64,000 bases of DNA, from contig NZ_FUKU01000013.1 of the NCBI RefSeq assembly GCF_900163865.1, positions 372,001 to 436,000 of the forward strand. Direction: 5' to 3'. The notes beneath the pieces are model-generated. The model was not told where the DNA came from. It worked only from the letters and a program-made list of their open reading frames with translations, and searched no databases. This document shows, piece by piece, positions 8,391 to 16,942 of this stretch. The position numbers and the translations under genes are program-made. This DNA comes from Sphingobacterium sp. JB170 (GTDB taxonomy: Bacteria > Bacteroidota > Bacteroidia > Sphingobacteriales > Sphingobacteriaceae). Each line of letters starts with the position of its first letter. The first letter of the stretch is position 1.

Positions 8391-9046
8391 TGCCTGATCT
8401 GTTTGATTTTGGAAAGGATGTTTTCGACCAGCTGTCTGTCGCGGTTGATGTACTCGCCGAAAGGGTTCATGGATTCGAGCAGGCGTTTCCGGTTGCTGTA
8501 ATACATATTGGCAGCAAGCCCGCGGGAGGTTCCGGCGATGCGCCTGAGTTCGGTTAGTACGTGCCCAAACAGCAGTTTGCGGTCGGAAGCCTTCATCTGG
8601 TTGATGTCCCCGATACTGATGGCCAGTGCGTAGAGGTACTGGCTGAGCCGGTACGCCCTGTCGGCAAGGTCTGCTTCGGTCTGATAGGCCATCGCGATAA
8701 GCAGCGGATCCTGTCCTGCCAGCCTGACGATGGCGGCTTGGTGCTCCACGATCTCCCGGATGATGGGCACCGCCTGCAATCCGATCTGGGTGGCATCGAT
8801 GGCCAGGCCCAGGGTGTGGAAGCGGCTTTGCAGCGTGCGGTACTTCTGTTTGAGTTCGTCCATTTTGGAACGGTTCACTTCCTCATTGGCGGTGGTGACC
8901 GTCTGTCTGTTACGGGCGGTCTTCTGGCGGTCGTTCTCATCCTTGCTGTGCTGCACGAGCTGGTGGAGCAGCTCCACGTTCAGCTGTGCGTTCCCCCTTG
9001 GCATCCCTGCCAACAGGAAAAGGGTAGCTATCAGTATCGTCCTCAT
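8387..9046 (-). CDS. VirB5/TraI-like exported helical protein, second paralog
   Basis: A 219-residue protein with a signal peptide (ILIATLFLLAGMPRGNAQ) and a Lys/Gln/Arg-rich coiled-coil-like N-terminal third (about residues 30-75). Its C-terminus (MYYSNRKRLLESMNPFGEYI) matches the other two paralogs in pattern but it is the most diverged of the three. It overlaps both neighbours by 4 bp, so translation of the trio is coupled. Confidence 0.65.
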   Translation of the reverse strand: MRTILIATLFLLAGMPRGNAQLNVELLHQLVQHSKDENDRQKTARNRQTVTTANEEVNRSKMDELKQKYRTLQSRFHTLGLAIDATQIGLQAVPIIREIVEHQAAIVRLAGQDPLLIAMAYQTEADLADRAYRLSQYLYALAISIGDINQMKASDRKLLFGHVLTELRRIAGTSRGLAANMYYSNRKRLLESMNPFGEYINRDRQLVENILSKIKQIRQ

Positions 9047-9705
9047 TGCTTTAAATATTTCGCATTGCGCACAATGTCATCGGCGATGCGCTTGTCCATA
9101 TTGATGAAGCCCGCATAGGGATTCAGTGAGTTCAGGATGCCCCGTTGTTTTGCCCAATACATGGAGCGGTGCATGCCGTAGGCCACGCCGCGAAGTATGG
9201 TCAGTTCGGTAACGATCCGGTTCAGGAGCTTGGCGCGTTCGCCGGAGTCCATGAGGTTCTGCCTGCCACCGACCGTCACAAAGGAGGCGACCTCGGCGGC
9301 GAGGTTCGTCGCCCTGGTCTTGAATTCCCTTGCGCCCTGTTCGGCAAAGAGCAGCAGTATGGGGTTGCTCCCGGCGATGTCCATCGCCTTGTTCACGTCC
9401 CGGACAATATCGGTACTGATGTCTGCGATATCCTTTACGGCGAGCAGGTTGCGCACCACGGAGGACACTTCGCTGAGCCCTTTGTAGATCTTGTCCTGCA
9501 GGTCATTGACGATGACCAGCTGTCCGGTAACGGCCAGTTGCCCCCGCTGGATGAGTGTGAGCTTGTCGTTGGTGGTATTGAGCTGTCCGTTGATCACGGC
9601 AGCATGGGCACCCGTGGCCGCTGCGACCGCTGGGTCGATGTAAATCTGGGCATGGAGGTGTATGCCGAAGAGCAGCATGCCCATGAGGATGGCTATTTTT
9701 TTCAT
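9043..9705 (-). CDS. VirB5/TraI-like exported helical protein, first paralog
   Basis: A 220-residue protein with a signal peptide (IAILMGMLLFGIHLHAQ). The body is helical, with NGQLNTTNDKLTLIQRGQLA and KIYKGLSEVSSVVRN, a pattern reminiscent of VirB5/TrbJ-type pilus-tip proteins. The block SMYWAKQRGILNSLNPYAGF is closest to the third paralog. It follows traG after a 109-bp gap in which I see no gene, so it may open a sub-operon. Confidence 0.68.
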   Translation of the reverse strand: MKKIAILMGMLLFGIHLHAQIYIDPAVAAATGAHAAVINGQLNTTNDKLTLIQRGQLAVTGQLVIVNDLQDKIYKGLSEVSSVVRNLLAVKDIADISTDIVRDVNKAMDIAGSNPILLLFAEQGAREFKTRATNLAAEVASFVTVGGRQNLMDSGERAKLLNRIVTELTILRGVAYGMHRSMYWAKQRGILNSLNPYAGFINMDKRIADDIVRNAKYLKQ

Positions 9706-9814
9706 CGTTTATAATTTGTTTTTTATCTGTGATGAAGCTATCATGACCTTTGTCCTTGACCTGTGTGATTTGAAGGATCATGATGGTTTCATGGCTGGAG
9801 ATTGGGTAAATGGA

Positions 9815-12313
9815 TTAATCGATGGGTTGCCGACCGGGCGTTATCGGTTGCCCGGCTTTATTGACCCTGGCAACGAATGCACCGAGGGCCAAGCCGCTTG
9901 CCTGCATGTCAGAGACAAAGGCACTGAGACCATTCCGGTAATCGCCGTGTGCCCGTACGTAGGTTTCCACGGCACTTTTCTCTGGTTTCTCGGTGGTGTA
10001 GCACAGGTACTGGAAGATCGAGACCTCTACGCCATAGACCTCGCCGGTTGTTCCCCTACGGATGTAGACCTCCTTGAACCTGCCACGTCCGTCCCTGTTT
10101 TCTAGCTGGTTGATCGTGAAAATCTTGCGGCGTTCTGTCTCAGTGATGGAGAGCAATTTGGCGATGGCATCGTAATTCTCGCGGAATTTCGATTGGTCGA
10201 GCAGGCAGATGGTATCCGAGTTGGCAAGGATCGAGTCCTTGACAATGGGGTTTCCGAGGATATCGCCGAGTTCCTGGGTGACCACGATGACCTCCCCCCA
10301 GAACTTCCTGACGGTTTTGTAGAGGTACAACAGGTAGGACGCCATGAGCGGAGAGGCTATCGCCTTCCACGCTTCCTCTACGATCAGGGCTTTCCGGCGG
10401 TCTTTCCGGTGGCGCATCTTCTGCAGGAATACGTCCATGATGATGAGCGTCACGATGGGAAAAAGCACCTTATTCTCCTTCAGATTGTCTATTTCGAACA
10501 CAATGAAGCGTTCCGAGAACAGCGAGGCGTCGGCAGCCTCGTTGAGCACGGTGCCGAATTCCTGTCCCGAATGGAACTTGCGCAGGACGTAGCGGTATTC
10601 GTCCAGATCGAAGCTGATGGATTCCTGTTCGGTGATATCGCGTATCCTGTCCACCGAGTAGGTGTAGAAGGAGTCGAAGTCGAGCTTTGCCGGTCGCCTT
10701 GGGTTCTGCTCGCCCGGGTCGAGCCAGAAATGCTCGTAATAATAGGACGAGAGCACGTTGGATAGCACGGTATCCTCGATCTGGGTAAGCTGACCGTCCG
10801 CCCCTTTCCATAGCAGGGCGATCAGCGTTTTCAAAAAGTCCTTTTTTTCGAGGTTGAACTCCTTCTGCGAAATGGCGAAGGGATTCATCGAGATGGGCTT
10901 TTCCTCGGTATAGGTGATATACTTTCCGCCGTAATAACTGCACAGCCCGGAGTAGCTGTCGCCGGTATCGACGATGACCACGTCCATGTTGTAGCGGCAG
11001 TACTGCTCGACCAGCGCATTCATGAAAAAAGATTTTCCAGATCCCGACGGGCCTAATGTAAATTTTGAGCGGTTATTGATCCTTCCGGTGCGCATGGGCA
11101 GGTCTGCCGGGTCAATGCCCACGGGTATGCCCTGCCGGTCGGTGAAGCGGATCAGGAAGTCGGATTCCTCGTCGGTCTGCATGGACTCCTTGAAGAGCAG
11201 GCAGATGGCGGCATCCGAGGTGGTCAGGAACCAGTCGTATTTTTTGAGCTCGATGCCGTTGCCCGGGAGTGCCGTGCGGAACAGTTCCAGCTGGTTATAG
11301 GCGTTGCGTGAGGGGATGATCCCCTGCTGGAAGAGTGCAGCTTCGATGAAGTTGGCCGCCTTGCCGATCTTATCGCTATCGGCGCAGAGCAGGATATTGA
11401 AGTGGGCATTGACGAGCAGCTGGTTCTCCCGCGCTACGTTGACCAGCAATTGATCGATGTCCTCCACGCAGATCATATTGGCCGGATCGGGAACACCCGA
11501 ATGCCGTTTACGCTTGAGCTCGAGCTTGTTCAGGGTCATCTGCTGGCCGGGTATCTCGATGAGCTGGTTATAGATGATACACCTGTATTCGGGTACGTTG
11601 TGCAGGAAGAAGAGGTTATCTACGGGAAAATCCCGTAGGTTTCGGCTGTCCTGCCTTTGGGCGTAGGTGCCGACCGTCTCCGGCAGGTCGATGGTGTCGG
11701 TATTGATCAGGCTGATGCTACGCACCGCCCGCTCGCCCATGCCCAGCTCGCTGTCACCGGCGAGCAGGTTGTCCAGCACGATGTTGCTCGAAGCGAAGTC
11801 CATCGCCAGCACGCGCGGGACGTAGCCCTGTATCTCCTGCCCGGTAAGGCGGTGCGGGTGCATTCCTGCACCCTGCATCAGGTCATGGAGCTTGTCCATC
11901 TGCTGGGCAAAGTCGGCCAGTGCCTTGGGATCGTGGACGTAGAAGGCCCCTTTTTTAACCTGCCGGGTGATGGTCAGGTAGGTGGTGATCGACGTGTATT
12001 CCCTGCCGCTGAAATGTCCGTTGTATTTCTGCTGGAGGAATTCGGTAGCCGCTGCCGCCTGATAGGTTTTCCGGGAGAGGATATCCTGTTTCTGGATGAT
12101 GTGCCCCTCACCGAGGATCTTGATGATGTTGAGCAGTGTACTGTGGTAGGCGGCATAGGGCTCGGGGTCTGCACCGTATTGCGTTACGGGGTTGCGCAGG
12201 CGGAATATGGCCGAGAAGTCACCCCGCTCGCCATAGAGCAGGGCCTCCCCGCGGTAATGGTCGATGCCCGCGTAGGGCATCCGGAACGGCGTCTTAGGAT
12301 GAGTGGTCTGCAT
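9815..12313 (-). CDS. traG: TraG, VirB4-family conjugation ATPase
   Basis: An 832-residue cytoplasmic ATPase that powers the type IV mating channel. The Walker A motif GPSGSGKSFF lies near residue 425, followed by VVIVDTGDSYSGLCSYYGGK and the Walker B-type strand KALIVEEAWKAIA near residue 645. The N-terminal ~400 residues form the VirB4-type domain. It overlaps traF by 20 bp. Length agrees with Bacteroidetes TraG (~830 residues). Confidence 0.95.
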   Translation of the reverse strand: MQTTHPKTPFRMPYAGIDHYRGEALLYGERGDFSAIFRLRNPVTQYGADPEPYAAYHSTLLNIIKILGEGHIIQKQDILSRKTYQAAAATEFLQQKYNGHFSGREYTSITTYLTITRQVKKGAFYVHDPKALADFAQQMDKLHDLMQGAGMHPHRLTGQEIQGYVPRVLAMDFASSNIVLDNLLAGDSELGMGERAVRSISLINTDTIDLPETVGTYAQRQDSRNLRDFPVDNLFFLHNVPEYRCIIYNQLIEIPGQQMTLNKLELKRKRHSGVPDPANMICVEDIDQLLVNVARENQLLVNAHFNILLCADSDKIGKAANFIEAALFQQGIIPSRNAYNQLELFRTALPGNGIELKKYDWFLTTSDAAICLLFKESMQTDEESDFLIRFTDRQGIPVGIDPADLPMRTGRINNRSKFTLGPSGSGKSFFMNALVEQYCRYNMDVVIVDTGDSYSGLCSYYGGKYITYTEEKPISMNPFAISQKEFNLEKKDFLKTLIALLWKGADGQLTQIEDTVLSNVLSSYYYEHFWLDPGEQNPRRPAKLDFDSFYTYSVDRIRDITEQESISFDLDEYRYVLRKFHSGQEFGTVLNEAADASLFSERFIVFEIDNLKENKVLFPIVTLIIMDVFLQKMRHRKDRRKALIVEEAWKAIASPLMASYLLYLYKTVRKFWGEVIVVTQELGDILGNPIVKDSILANSDTICLLDQSKFRENYDAIAKLLSITETERRKIFTINQLENRDGRGRFKEVYIRRGTTGEVYGVEVSIFQYLCYTTEKPEKSAVETYVRAHGDYRNGLSAFVSDMQASGLALGAFVARVNKAGQPITPGRQPID

Positions 12314-12593
12314 AGCTGTCTCTGAGGTTTACGGGATGGATGAATACGCCCTTATGGCGGGTCTTGTCGTGCAGGCCATTCTTCTGGCGGTGGAAGGTAT
12401 AGGTCAGCCCTCCGGCGATGGCAAGGATGGTGACCAGTCCGCCGAGGTACATGCTGGTCAGTGCACCCGTCAGGCCGCCACCCACAAGGCCCAGGGCAAG
12501 GGAGCCGATGCCCCAGCCGATGAACTTGCCCTTGAAACCCCTATATACAAGAGGCTTCTGAAGCCCCTTGTATATGGAGAACCTGCGGATCAT
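12294..12593 (-). CDS. traF: Conjugative transposon protein TraF
   Basis: A 99-residue membrane protein. The open frame extends to 12701, but the ATG at 12593 (MIRRFSIYKGLQKPLVYRGF) overlaps the traE stop by one base (TGATG) and gives the family N-terminus. Two hydrophobic segments (GWGIGSLALGLVGGGLTG and GGLVTILAIAGGLTYTF) fit the VirB3-like TraF role beside the TraG ATPase. Confidence 0.9.
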   Translation of the reverse strand: MIRRFSIYKGLQKPLVYRGFKGKFIGWGIGSLALGLVGGGLTGALTSMYLGGLVTILAIAGGLTYTFHRQKNGLHDKTRHKGVFIHPVNLRDSYADHSS

Positions 12594-12907
12594 CAGACGC
12601 CGAAGAAAGCCTTGATGACCACCGATACCAGCACGAGGAATAGGCAGGATCCGCCCCAGCCCATCAGTTCCTTGTTGATGTCCTGGTCGCCCGAGTTCCA
12701 CTTGATGTAGACCCGGACACCGCCGATGATACCGACCACGGCACCGATGGCGAGCGTCAGCGTGGATACCGGGTCGACGTAGCTGGTCAGCGAAGAGGTC
12801 GCTGCGTTGATACCTGTGGTTCCCCCTCCGGTCTGTGCCATCAGGGAGTTTGCCACGGCAACGATGGCCATGGCGGAAGCAAACAGTTTTTTGGTTCTTA
12901 CTGTCAT
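12593..12907 (-). CDS. traE: TraE, VirB2-like pilin/channel protein
   Basis: A 104-residue protein starting at the ATG at 12907 (MTVRTKKLFASAMAIVAVAN). It has a signal-like N-terminus ending near LMAQTGGG, then two membrane segments separated by a short RVYIKWNSGDQDI loop that is typical of the DUF4134/TraE family. It is the likely pilus or channel subunit. It is coupled to traF and preceded by a second, related gene. Confidence 0.88.
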   Translation of the reverse strand: MTVRTKKLFASAMAIVAVANSLMAQTGGGTTGINAATSSLTSYVDPVSTLTLAIGAVVGIIGGVRVYIKWNSGDQDINKELMGWGGSCLFLVLVSVVIKAFFGV

Positions 12908-12944
12908 TGGATTGAAAATTAAAGGGTGTATGGGAAAATGGGAG

Positions 12945-13268
12945 TTAATTGATCCCGTAGAGGGCTTTGAGGAATGCACCGATAAGGGTCAGGAAGAGGC
13001 AGGAAAAGAACCAGCCCATGACCTGTGCATCGATGTGGTGCTGCTTGCCGGACTGCCAGTTGGCATAGATGCGCAGCCCGCCGAGTATGCCCGCGATGGC
13101 ACCGATGACAAGGACGAGGTCGGAAAGGGAAAAATACCAGCGGTGCATCTCGCCGGAGGCGCGGTAGAATTCGTTGATCCCGGGCTGGGCGATTCCGGGA
13201 ATGGGCAGGATGGACACCAACAGGGCAATCGCGACCCATGATGGTGGACGCTGCATGGTGTTATGCAT
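12945..13268 (-). CDS. Second TraE-family (DUF4134-like) protein
   Basis: A 107-residue protein starting at 13268 (MHNTMQRPPSW) or four codons later. A signal-like segment ending GIAQPG is followed by two membrane segments around a RIYANWQSGKQHH loop, parallel to RVYIKWNSGDQDI in the neighbouring traE. The two are tandem paralogs 37 bp apart. One could be the pilin and the other a minor subunit; which is which cannot be told here. Confidence 0.82.
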   Translation of the reverse strand: MHNTMQRPPSWVAIALLVSILPIPGIAQPGINEFYRASGEMHRWYFSLSDLVLVIGAIAGILGGLRIYANWQSGKQHHIDAQVMGWFFSCLFLTLIGAFLKALYGIN

Positions 13269-13632
13269 AGGATATGTCCCCGGTGTACTCGATGAGGTTG
13301 TCCTTGGCCAGATTGAACAACTCTCTGAGCCCGACAGCTCCAGTGGATCGTATCGGGCCGGACAGTCCTTCCGGCTGTGCAGTTGGCGTGGCTGGGGTCC
13401 GTGGTGCTGGCTGGGGTTCGGCTTGTGTCGGGAGAGCGGGCGCGGATTCCGGGATCGGATCGTCCGCAGGCACGATGATCTCGGGCCGGACGTCCTCATC
13501 GAAGAAGAGCACATCGCCGGAGCTGTCGGCCTTGGGCGGCTTTCGGGAAATGAGCAGGTCGATCAATAGGTTGATGCCATAATAGGCCATGTAGCCCAGG
13601 GCGAGGGTAATCAGGAAACTTGTCCAGTTCAT
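13261..13632 (-). CDS. Small membrane-anchored transfer protein, TraD-position
   Basis: A 123-residue protein with an N-terminal membrane segment (FLITLALGYMAYYGINLLIDLL), then an acidic and Pro/Ala-rich linker (about residues 40-90) and a short helical C-terminus. It overlaps its neighbours by 4 and 8 bp, so it is co-translated between the DUF3408-like gene and the TraE pair. No family is recognised with confidence; it occupies the TraC/TraD position of CTnDOT-type operons. Confidence 0.65.
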   Translation of the reverse strand: MNWTSFLITLALGYMAYYGINLLIDLLISRKPPKADSSGDVLFFDEDVRPEIIVPADDPIPESAPALPTQAEPQPAPRTPATPTAQPEGLSGPIRSTGAVGLRELFNLAKDNLIEYTGDISYA

Positions 13633-14009
13633 GGTGCTGAGTTTTTAAGGGTTTCTTGGATGTGTTCAGCCAGCCAGGGGTGCTGGCCGAGGTATTGGTG
13701 CAGGGCGTAGACGATGAAGCGGTTCATGTCGACACCTTTAGCGAGCTTCATGCGCTTGAGCAGGTGCAATGTCCGGGCATCGACCCGGATCATGCTCTTT
13801 TCGGAGAGCTCCGGTCGGAAGGCCTCGATAGCTGCAAAGAATGCATCAGCCTTCTGATGCCTGTCGGATACTTTCGGCGGCTTTTTCGGCACTCCCGCCG
13901 CCGGGGGATCGGTAATCTTTTTTTCTTTTGCAGGCGGAGGGGACTTGTCCATTTCGCCGGTACGCAGCTTTTCACGCAACTGGTCTGCGAGGGATTTTAT
14001 TTCGTTCAT
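13629..14009 (-). CDS. DUF3408-like (TraB-position) protein
   Basis: A 126-residue protein with a Lys/Pro-rich N-terminal half and a C-terminal helical region (MIRVDARTLHLLKRMKLAKG, then MNRFIVYALHQYL) resembling the DUF3408 proteins that follow ParA in Bacteroidetes conjugative elements; the strand-helix-helix look suggests ribbon-helix-helix DNA binding. Overlaps parA by 4 bp. It may act with ParA as a partition or relaxosome-positioning partner. Confidence 0.7.
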   Translation of the reverse strand: MNEIKSLADQLREKLRTGEMDKSPPPAKEKKITDPPAAGVPKKPPKVSDRHQKADAFFAAIEAFRPELSEKSMIRVDARTLHLLKRMKLAKGVDMNRFIVYALHQYLGQHPWLAEHIQETLKNSAP

Positions 14010-14641
14010 GTTATTTCCTCCTTTTTGAAATGGGTGGCATAGATCAGGTCGAGCAGCGGAAGGATCGCAGGCAGGACGATGGCGGGTGTGTGCAGGGTAT
14101 CCACGCGCTGGAAATCGATACGGTCGGTGATGCCCGGGGTTACCCTGCCGAATTTTGCCAGCACCTTGTCGACCTCCTTGCGGGTATCGTAGCGCACGGT
14201 TGCCTTGATCCGGTTGGGGACGAAAACGATGGGCGCGCGGTTGTTGATCTTACCGGCGACCATGGCGAAGAGCAGGGTCGAGTCGACCGAGAACTCGTCG
14301 TAGTTGAACGGGCAGAGGATCACATCGCCCGAGAGGATGACCGGGATCAGCCCGTCGTCGTCCATCTTGCCGGGCAGATCGATCAGGACGGTCTCACCCG
14401 GGTTTCTGGTCAGTACTTCCAGCATCATGGGAAAGTGGGTCAGGTCTACCGCGATGACCTCGTAGGGAGGATCGTTGTCCAGTATTTTCGCCTTTTCGTA
14501 TTTGGCGGCGACGGACTGCTGGTAGTCCATGTCGAGTACGGTGACCTTGCGCTTGTGCGCAGCGGTGAGGTAATTGGCCAGCAGCAGGGTGAGCGTGCTC
14601 TTGCCTGCGCCGCCCTTTTGGTTTCCAATCAATATGACCAT
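14006..14641 (-). CDS. ParA/MinD-type ATPase (TraA-position)
   Basis: A 211-residue ATPase. The frame extends to 14689, but the ATG at 14641 (MVILIGNQKGGAGKST) is the normal start. The deviant Walker A motif KGGAGKST is at residues 8-15, LDMDYQQS forms the next conserved block and VLIDLPGKMDDDG the Walker B-like strand. Family members position or partition DNA; in this operon it heads the tra cluster, as TraA does in CTnDOT. Confidence 0.9.
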   Translation of the reverse strand: MVILIGNQKGGAGKSTLTLLLANYLTAAHKRKVTVLDMDYQQSVAAKYEKAKILDNDPPYEVIAVDLTHFPMMLEVLTRNPGETVLIDLPGKMDDDGLIPVILSGDVILCPFNYDEFSVDSTLLFAMVAGKINNRAPIVFVPNRIKATVRYDTRKEVDKVLAKFGRVTPGITDRIDFQRVDTLHTPAIVLPAILPLLDLIYATHFKKEEIT

Positions 14642-14717
14642 AGTGGTGAAGTTTAAGGTGTGGTATTTTCGGGAATTGTTAATTGCCAAAGGCCCTCAAG
14701 AGATCGCTCCGCTAAGT

Positions 14718-15941
14718 TCATCTGGTATTGGTTCGAGCCTTCTGCTTGCGGCGGCGGTTTCGGCCGAGGATGGCCTCGTCGTCGATGTCGTCCGAGATGT
14801 TGATGTCAATCGTGGGCAGGACGAAGCCGGGATCGGTGTCGGGATGTATTTGTGGCTGTGGTTCCTGCCTTTGCCCATCATCCGAAATGGCGGTGTCGCC
14901 AGATGGCTTATCATCCGGGATGGTATCGTTTTCCCAAAACCTGCCGGATGTTGTTTCCGCGTTTTCGGGGGCGTCCATCTGCTTGGTATTTACATTTTCG
15001 GTAGCTGTAAAGCCTGGTTGCTGACCCTCCCTTGTCTGCATGGGTGCGATGAATTCGGCCAGCGGCATAATCTCACCACCCTTGTAGACGGCTTTTCCGG
15101 AATGGTCGATCAGCGTGTACCCATAGGGCGGCTTGTCGTCCCTGACATGGAAGAGTACCTGCAATCCTAATTTTTCGTGCAGAAATTTTGCCAGTACCGA
15201 GGTATATCCCGCTTCTGAGGCATTCGGTGACGGATCGTGTACTGTACGGTATCTTTCGATGATCGTCCTGATCTGACCGACCCTGCCCTTGTCCTTTTCC
15301 CTTGTCTTTATCCGCTCGTCCACTTTGGACGCCTCCAGGCTAGCAAGCTCCCGGCCGTCTTTGCTGATGGCGTATGCCCCGTCCTTCAGCGTCAGTACAT
15401 AACCCTTTGCTTCCAGTATCATCATGAATTGTGCACGGGTGGAGAAGCTGTAGGCGAGCGCTTTTTGCAGGTGGCCCGTTACGGCCTGTTTTTCGCCCTC
15501 GCCCATGACCTGGTTCAGCACCCGGTATGCCCGGAGTTTCTCGTACCTGTCGGATATCTTTTTACCGTCCCTGCCTACGCGTGTGGAGACCACATGAAGA
15601 TGATTGTTGGCGGTATCCTTATGGTAGATGAGCAGGTAGGGCTGGTCGCCGTAGCCCATGCCGTCCATCCATTGCTGGGCGATGTCCGACAATTCCTCTT
15701 TGCTGTGCGCCCGGCCCTTGGTGGAGATAGCGACATGGAACTGCGGATATTTCGTGCGGGTGCTGCGTGCCGATACGGCCTCAAGGTAGTTGATGTAGTC
15801 CTGCGGGCGAAGGTCTTCCAGTCCCTGCAGCACTCCGAAGTTCTTGACGAGCAGCAGCTCGCCCCGGTCTTTCTCGACCTTTCCGGTGTTGTACCGGACA
15901 GCCTTGAAGGTGGCGGATTTTTTAAGGATCTTGACAATCAT
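14718..15941 (-). CDS. Relaxase / mobilization nuclease
   Basis: A 407-residue protein. It opens with MIVKILKKSATFKAVRYN, has QFHVAISTKGRAHSKEEL, and carries the metal-binding motif in HKDTANNHLHVVSTRVGRDG (near residues 105-125), the HxH-type motif III of relaxases that nick at oriT. The C-terminal quarter is low-complexity and polar. It lies 15 bp downstream of the MobC-like gene, with the candidate oriT just upstream of both. The closest comparison is the MobB relaxase of Bacteroides elements. Confidence 0.9.
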   Translation of the reverse strand: MIVKILKKSATFKAVRYNTGKVEKDRGELLLVKNFGVLQGLEDLRPQDYINYLEAVSARSTRTKYPQFHVAISTKGRAHSKEELSDIAQQWMDGMGYGDQPYLLIYHKDTANNHLHVVSTRVGRDGKKISDRYEKLRAYRVLNQVMGEGEKQAVTGHLQKALAYSFSTRAQFMMILEAKGYVLTLKDGAYAISKDGRELASLEASKVDERIKTREKDKGRVGQIRTIIERYRTVHDPSPNASEAGYTSVLAKFLHEKLGLQVLFHVRDDKPPYGYTLIDHSGKAVYKGGEIMPLAEFIAPMQTREGQQPGFTATENVNTKQMDAPENAETTSGRFWENDTIPDDKPSGDTAISDDGQRQEPQPQIHPDTDPGFVLPTIDINISDDIDDEAILGRNRRRKQKARTNTR

Positions 15942-15956
15942 CGTATGGTGTTAGGT

Positions 15957-16388
15957 TTATTTCATTGCCCGGAGCAGCTGGCGGAGTGTCTTTTCGAGTT
16001 CGCGCTGGATGCGGATGTAGTCCGTGAACAGTGTATTGAAGTCCGTTGTGACGTCCGAACTTAGCTTACCCTGTCTATTGAGCACATTGGCATGCCTTGC
16101 CAGCTGGTTGATGTTGTTGCCTGCCCTGCCCAGCTCGGCACCGACGGCATCGAGTGCGCCGAGCAGTTCTTTTACGTTGACCGTTACGGTGCTGCCAGCA
16201 CCAAGTACCCGTTTGCGGATGAGTTCCATGCGGTTCATGCCGGAGGTTTTCTGGATGTCGAGCAGAGCCTTGAATTCGTCATCTGTGAGTTTTGCCTTGA
16301 TGATGCGCGTCCGCTTGCCGGTGAGCATGGGTGGCCTTCCGGCCTTTTTCCTGGGCTTGTCCATGGGCTTAAAAGGGTCTTTGGCCAT
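15957..16388 (-). CDS. MobC-like relaxosome accessory protein
   Basis: A 143-residue protein from the ATG at 16388 (MAKDPFKPMDK). The frame extends upstream but through the inverted repeats. A basic N-terminus (RKKAGRPPMLTGKRTRIIKAK) leads into a ribbon-helix-helix-like segment and a helical region with GAELGRAGNNINQLARHAN, the hallmark of MobC/MobA-type relaxosome proteins that bind oriT and help the relaxase nick. Confidence 0.88.
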   Translation of the reverse strand: MAKDPFKPMDKPRKKAGRPPMLTGKRTRIIKAKLTDDEFKALLDIQKTSGMNRMELIRKRVLGAGSTVTVNVKELLGALDAVGAELGRAGNNINQLARHANVLNRQGKLSSDVTTDFNTLFTDYIRIQRELEKTLRQLLRAMK

Positions 16389-16425
16389 CGTTTGGGAGAA
16401 AAACCAAGTTGCGCAGGTTTTTCCT

Positions 16426-16495
16426 CCTTTGCCCGAGGCTCCCCATCGGGGTGCCACAGGGCAAAGGCAAGGTGGTTTTCGGGGTACCCGAAAAC
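16426..16495. other. Candidate oriT: two hairpins upstream of mob genes
   Basis: Two perfect inverted repeats lie just upstream of the mobC-like start. The outer arms CCTTTGCCC (16426-16434) and GGGCAAAGG (16459-16467) enclose further C-run/G-run pairing. GTTTTCGGG (16475-16483) pairs with CCCGAAAAC (16487-16495) across three bases. Matching CAAGTTGC / CAACTTG words flank them. oriT sites of Bacteroides mobilizable elements usually lie here. The nick site is not identified. Confidence 0.45.
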
Positions 16496-16645
16496 ACAAC
16501 TTGCAGCTGACAAAACAAAAAGGGGTTTGGGTGGGGTTTTGGCTGCTGACCGGTCGTTTCCACTTGCGGGCGCGGTAGCGGCTGCGGGTGAAAACACCGG
16601 GGGCTGTGCGTCGGGCGGCCAAATTTCGTCTTTTTCCCCGAGCTG

Positions 16646-16936
16646 CCCATTGTTTGGTTTGCCATTCAGCCTATTGCTCGGCTATTTGGCTTGCCCATTG
16701 CTTGGCTTGGCAATCCGCCTATCGCTTGGCTATTTAGCTACTTTGTTTGCTTGTTGCTTGACTTGCTAATCCGCCTATCGCTTGGCTATTTGGTTGCTTG
16801 GCTTGCTCATTGCTTGGTTTGCCGTTCAGCCTATCACTTGGCTATTTGGTTGCTTGGCTTGCCCATTGTTTGGTTTGCCAATCAGCCTATCGCTTTGCTA
16901 TTTGGTTACTTGGCTTGTCCATTGCTTGGTTTTGCA
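16646..16936. repeat. 56-bp tandem repeat array
   Basis: Copies start at 16646 (48 bp, shortened), 16694, 16750, 16806, 16862 and 16918 (partial). The recurring words are CCATTGCTTGG, CAGCCTATCGCTTGGCTA and TTTGGTTGCTTGGCTTG. All plus-strand frames stay open because the repeat lacks stops, but products would be pure repeats with no start context, so I treat it as non-coding. It lies between the mob genes and a small gene. Confidence 0.85.
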
Positions 16937-16942
16937 GGTTGC

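Noticed and set aside
13274-13582. Plus-strand frame opposite the TraD-position gene
   Set aside because: Shadow of a Pro/Ala-rich coding sequence, without motifs or context.
16646-16936. CRISPR array
   Set aside because: The units are contiguous and degenerate, with no unique spacers and no cas genes nearby.
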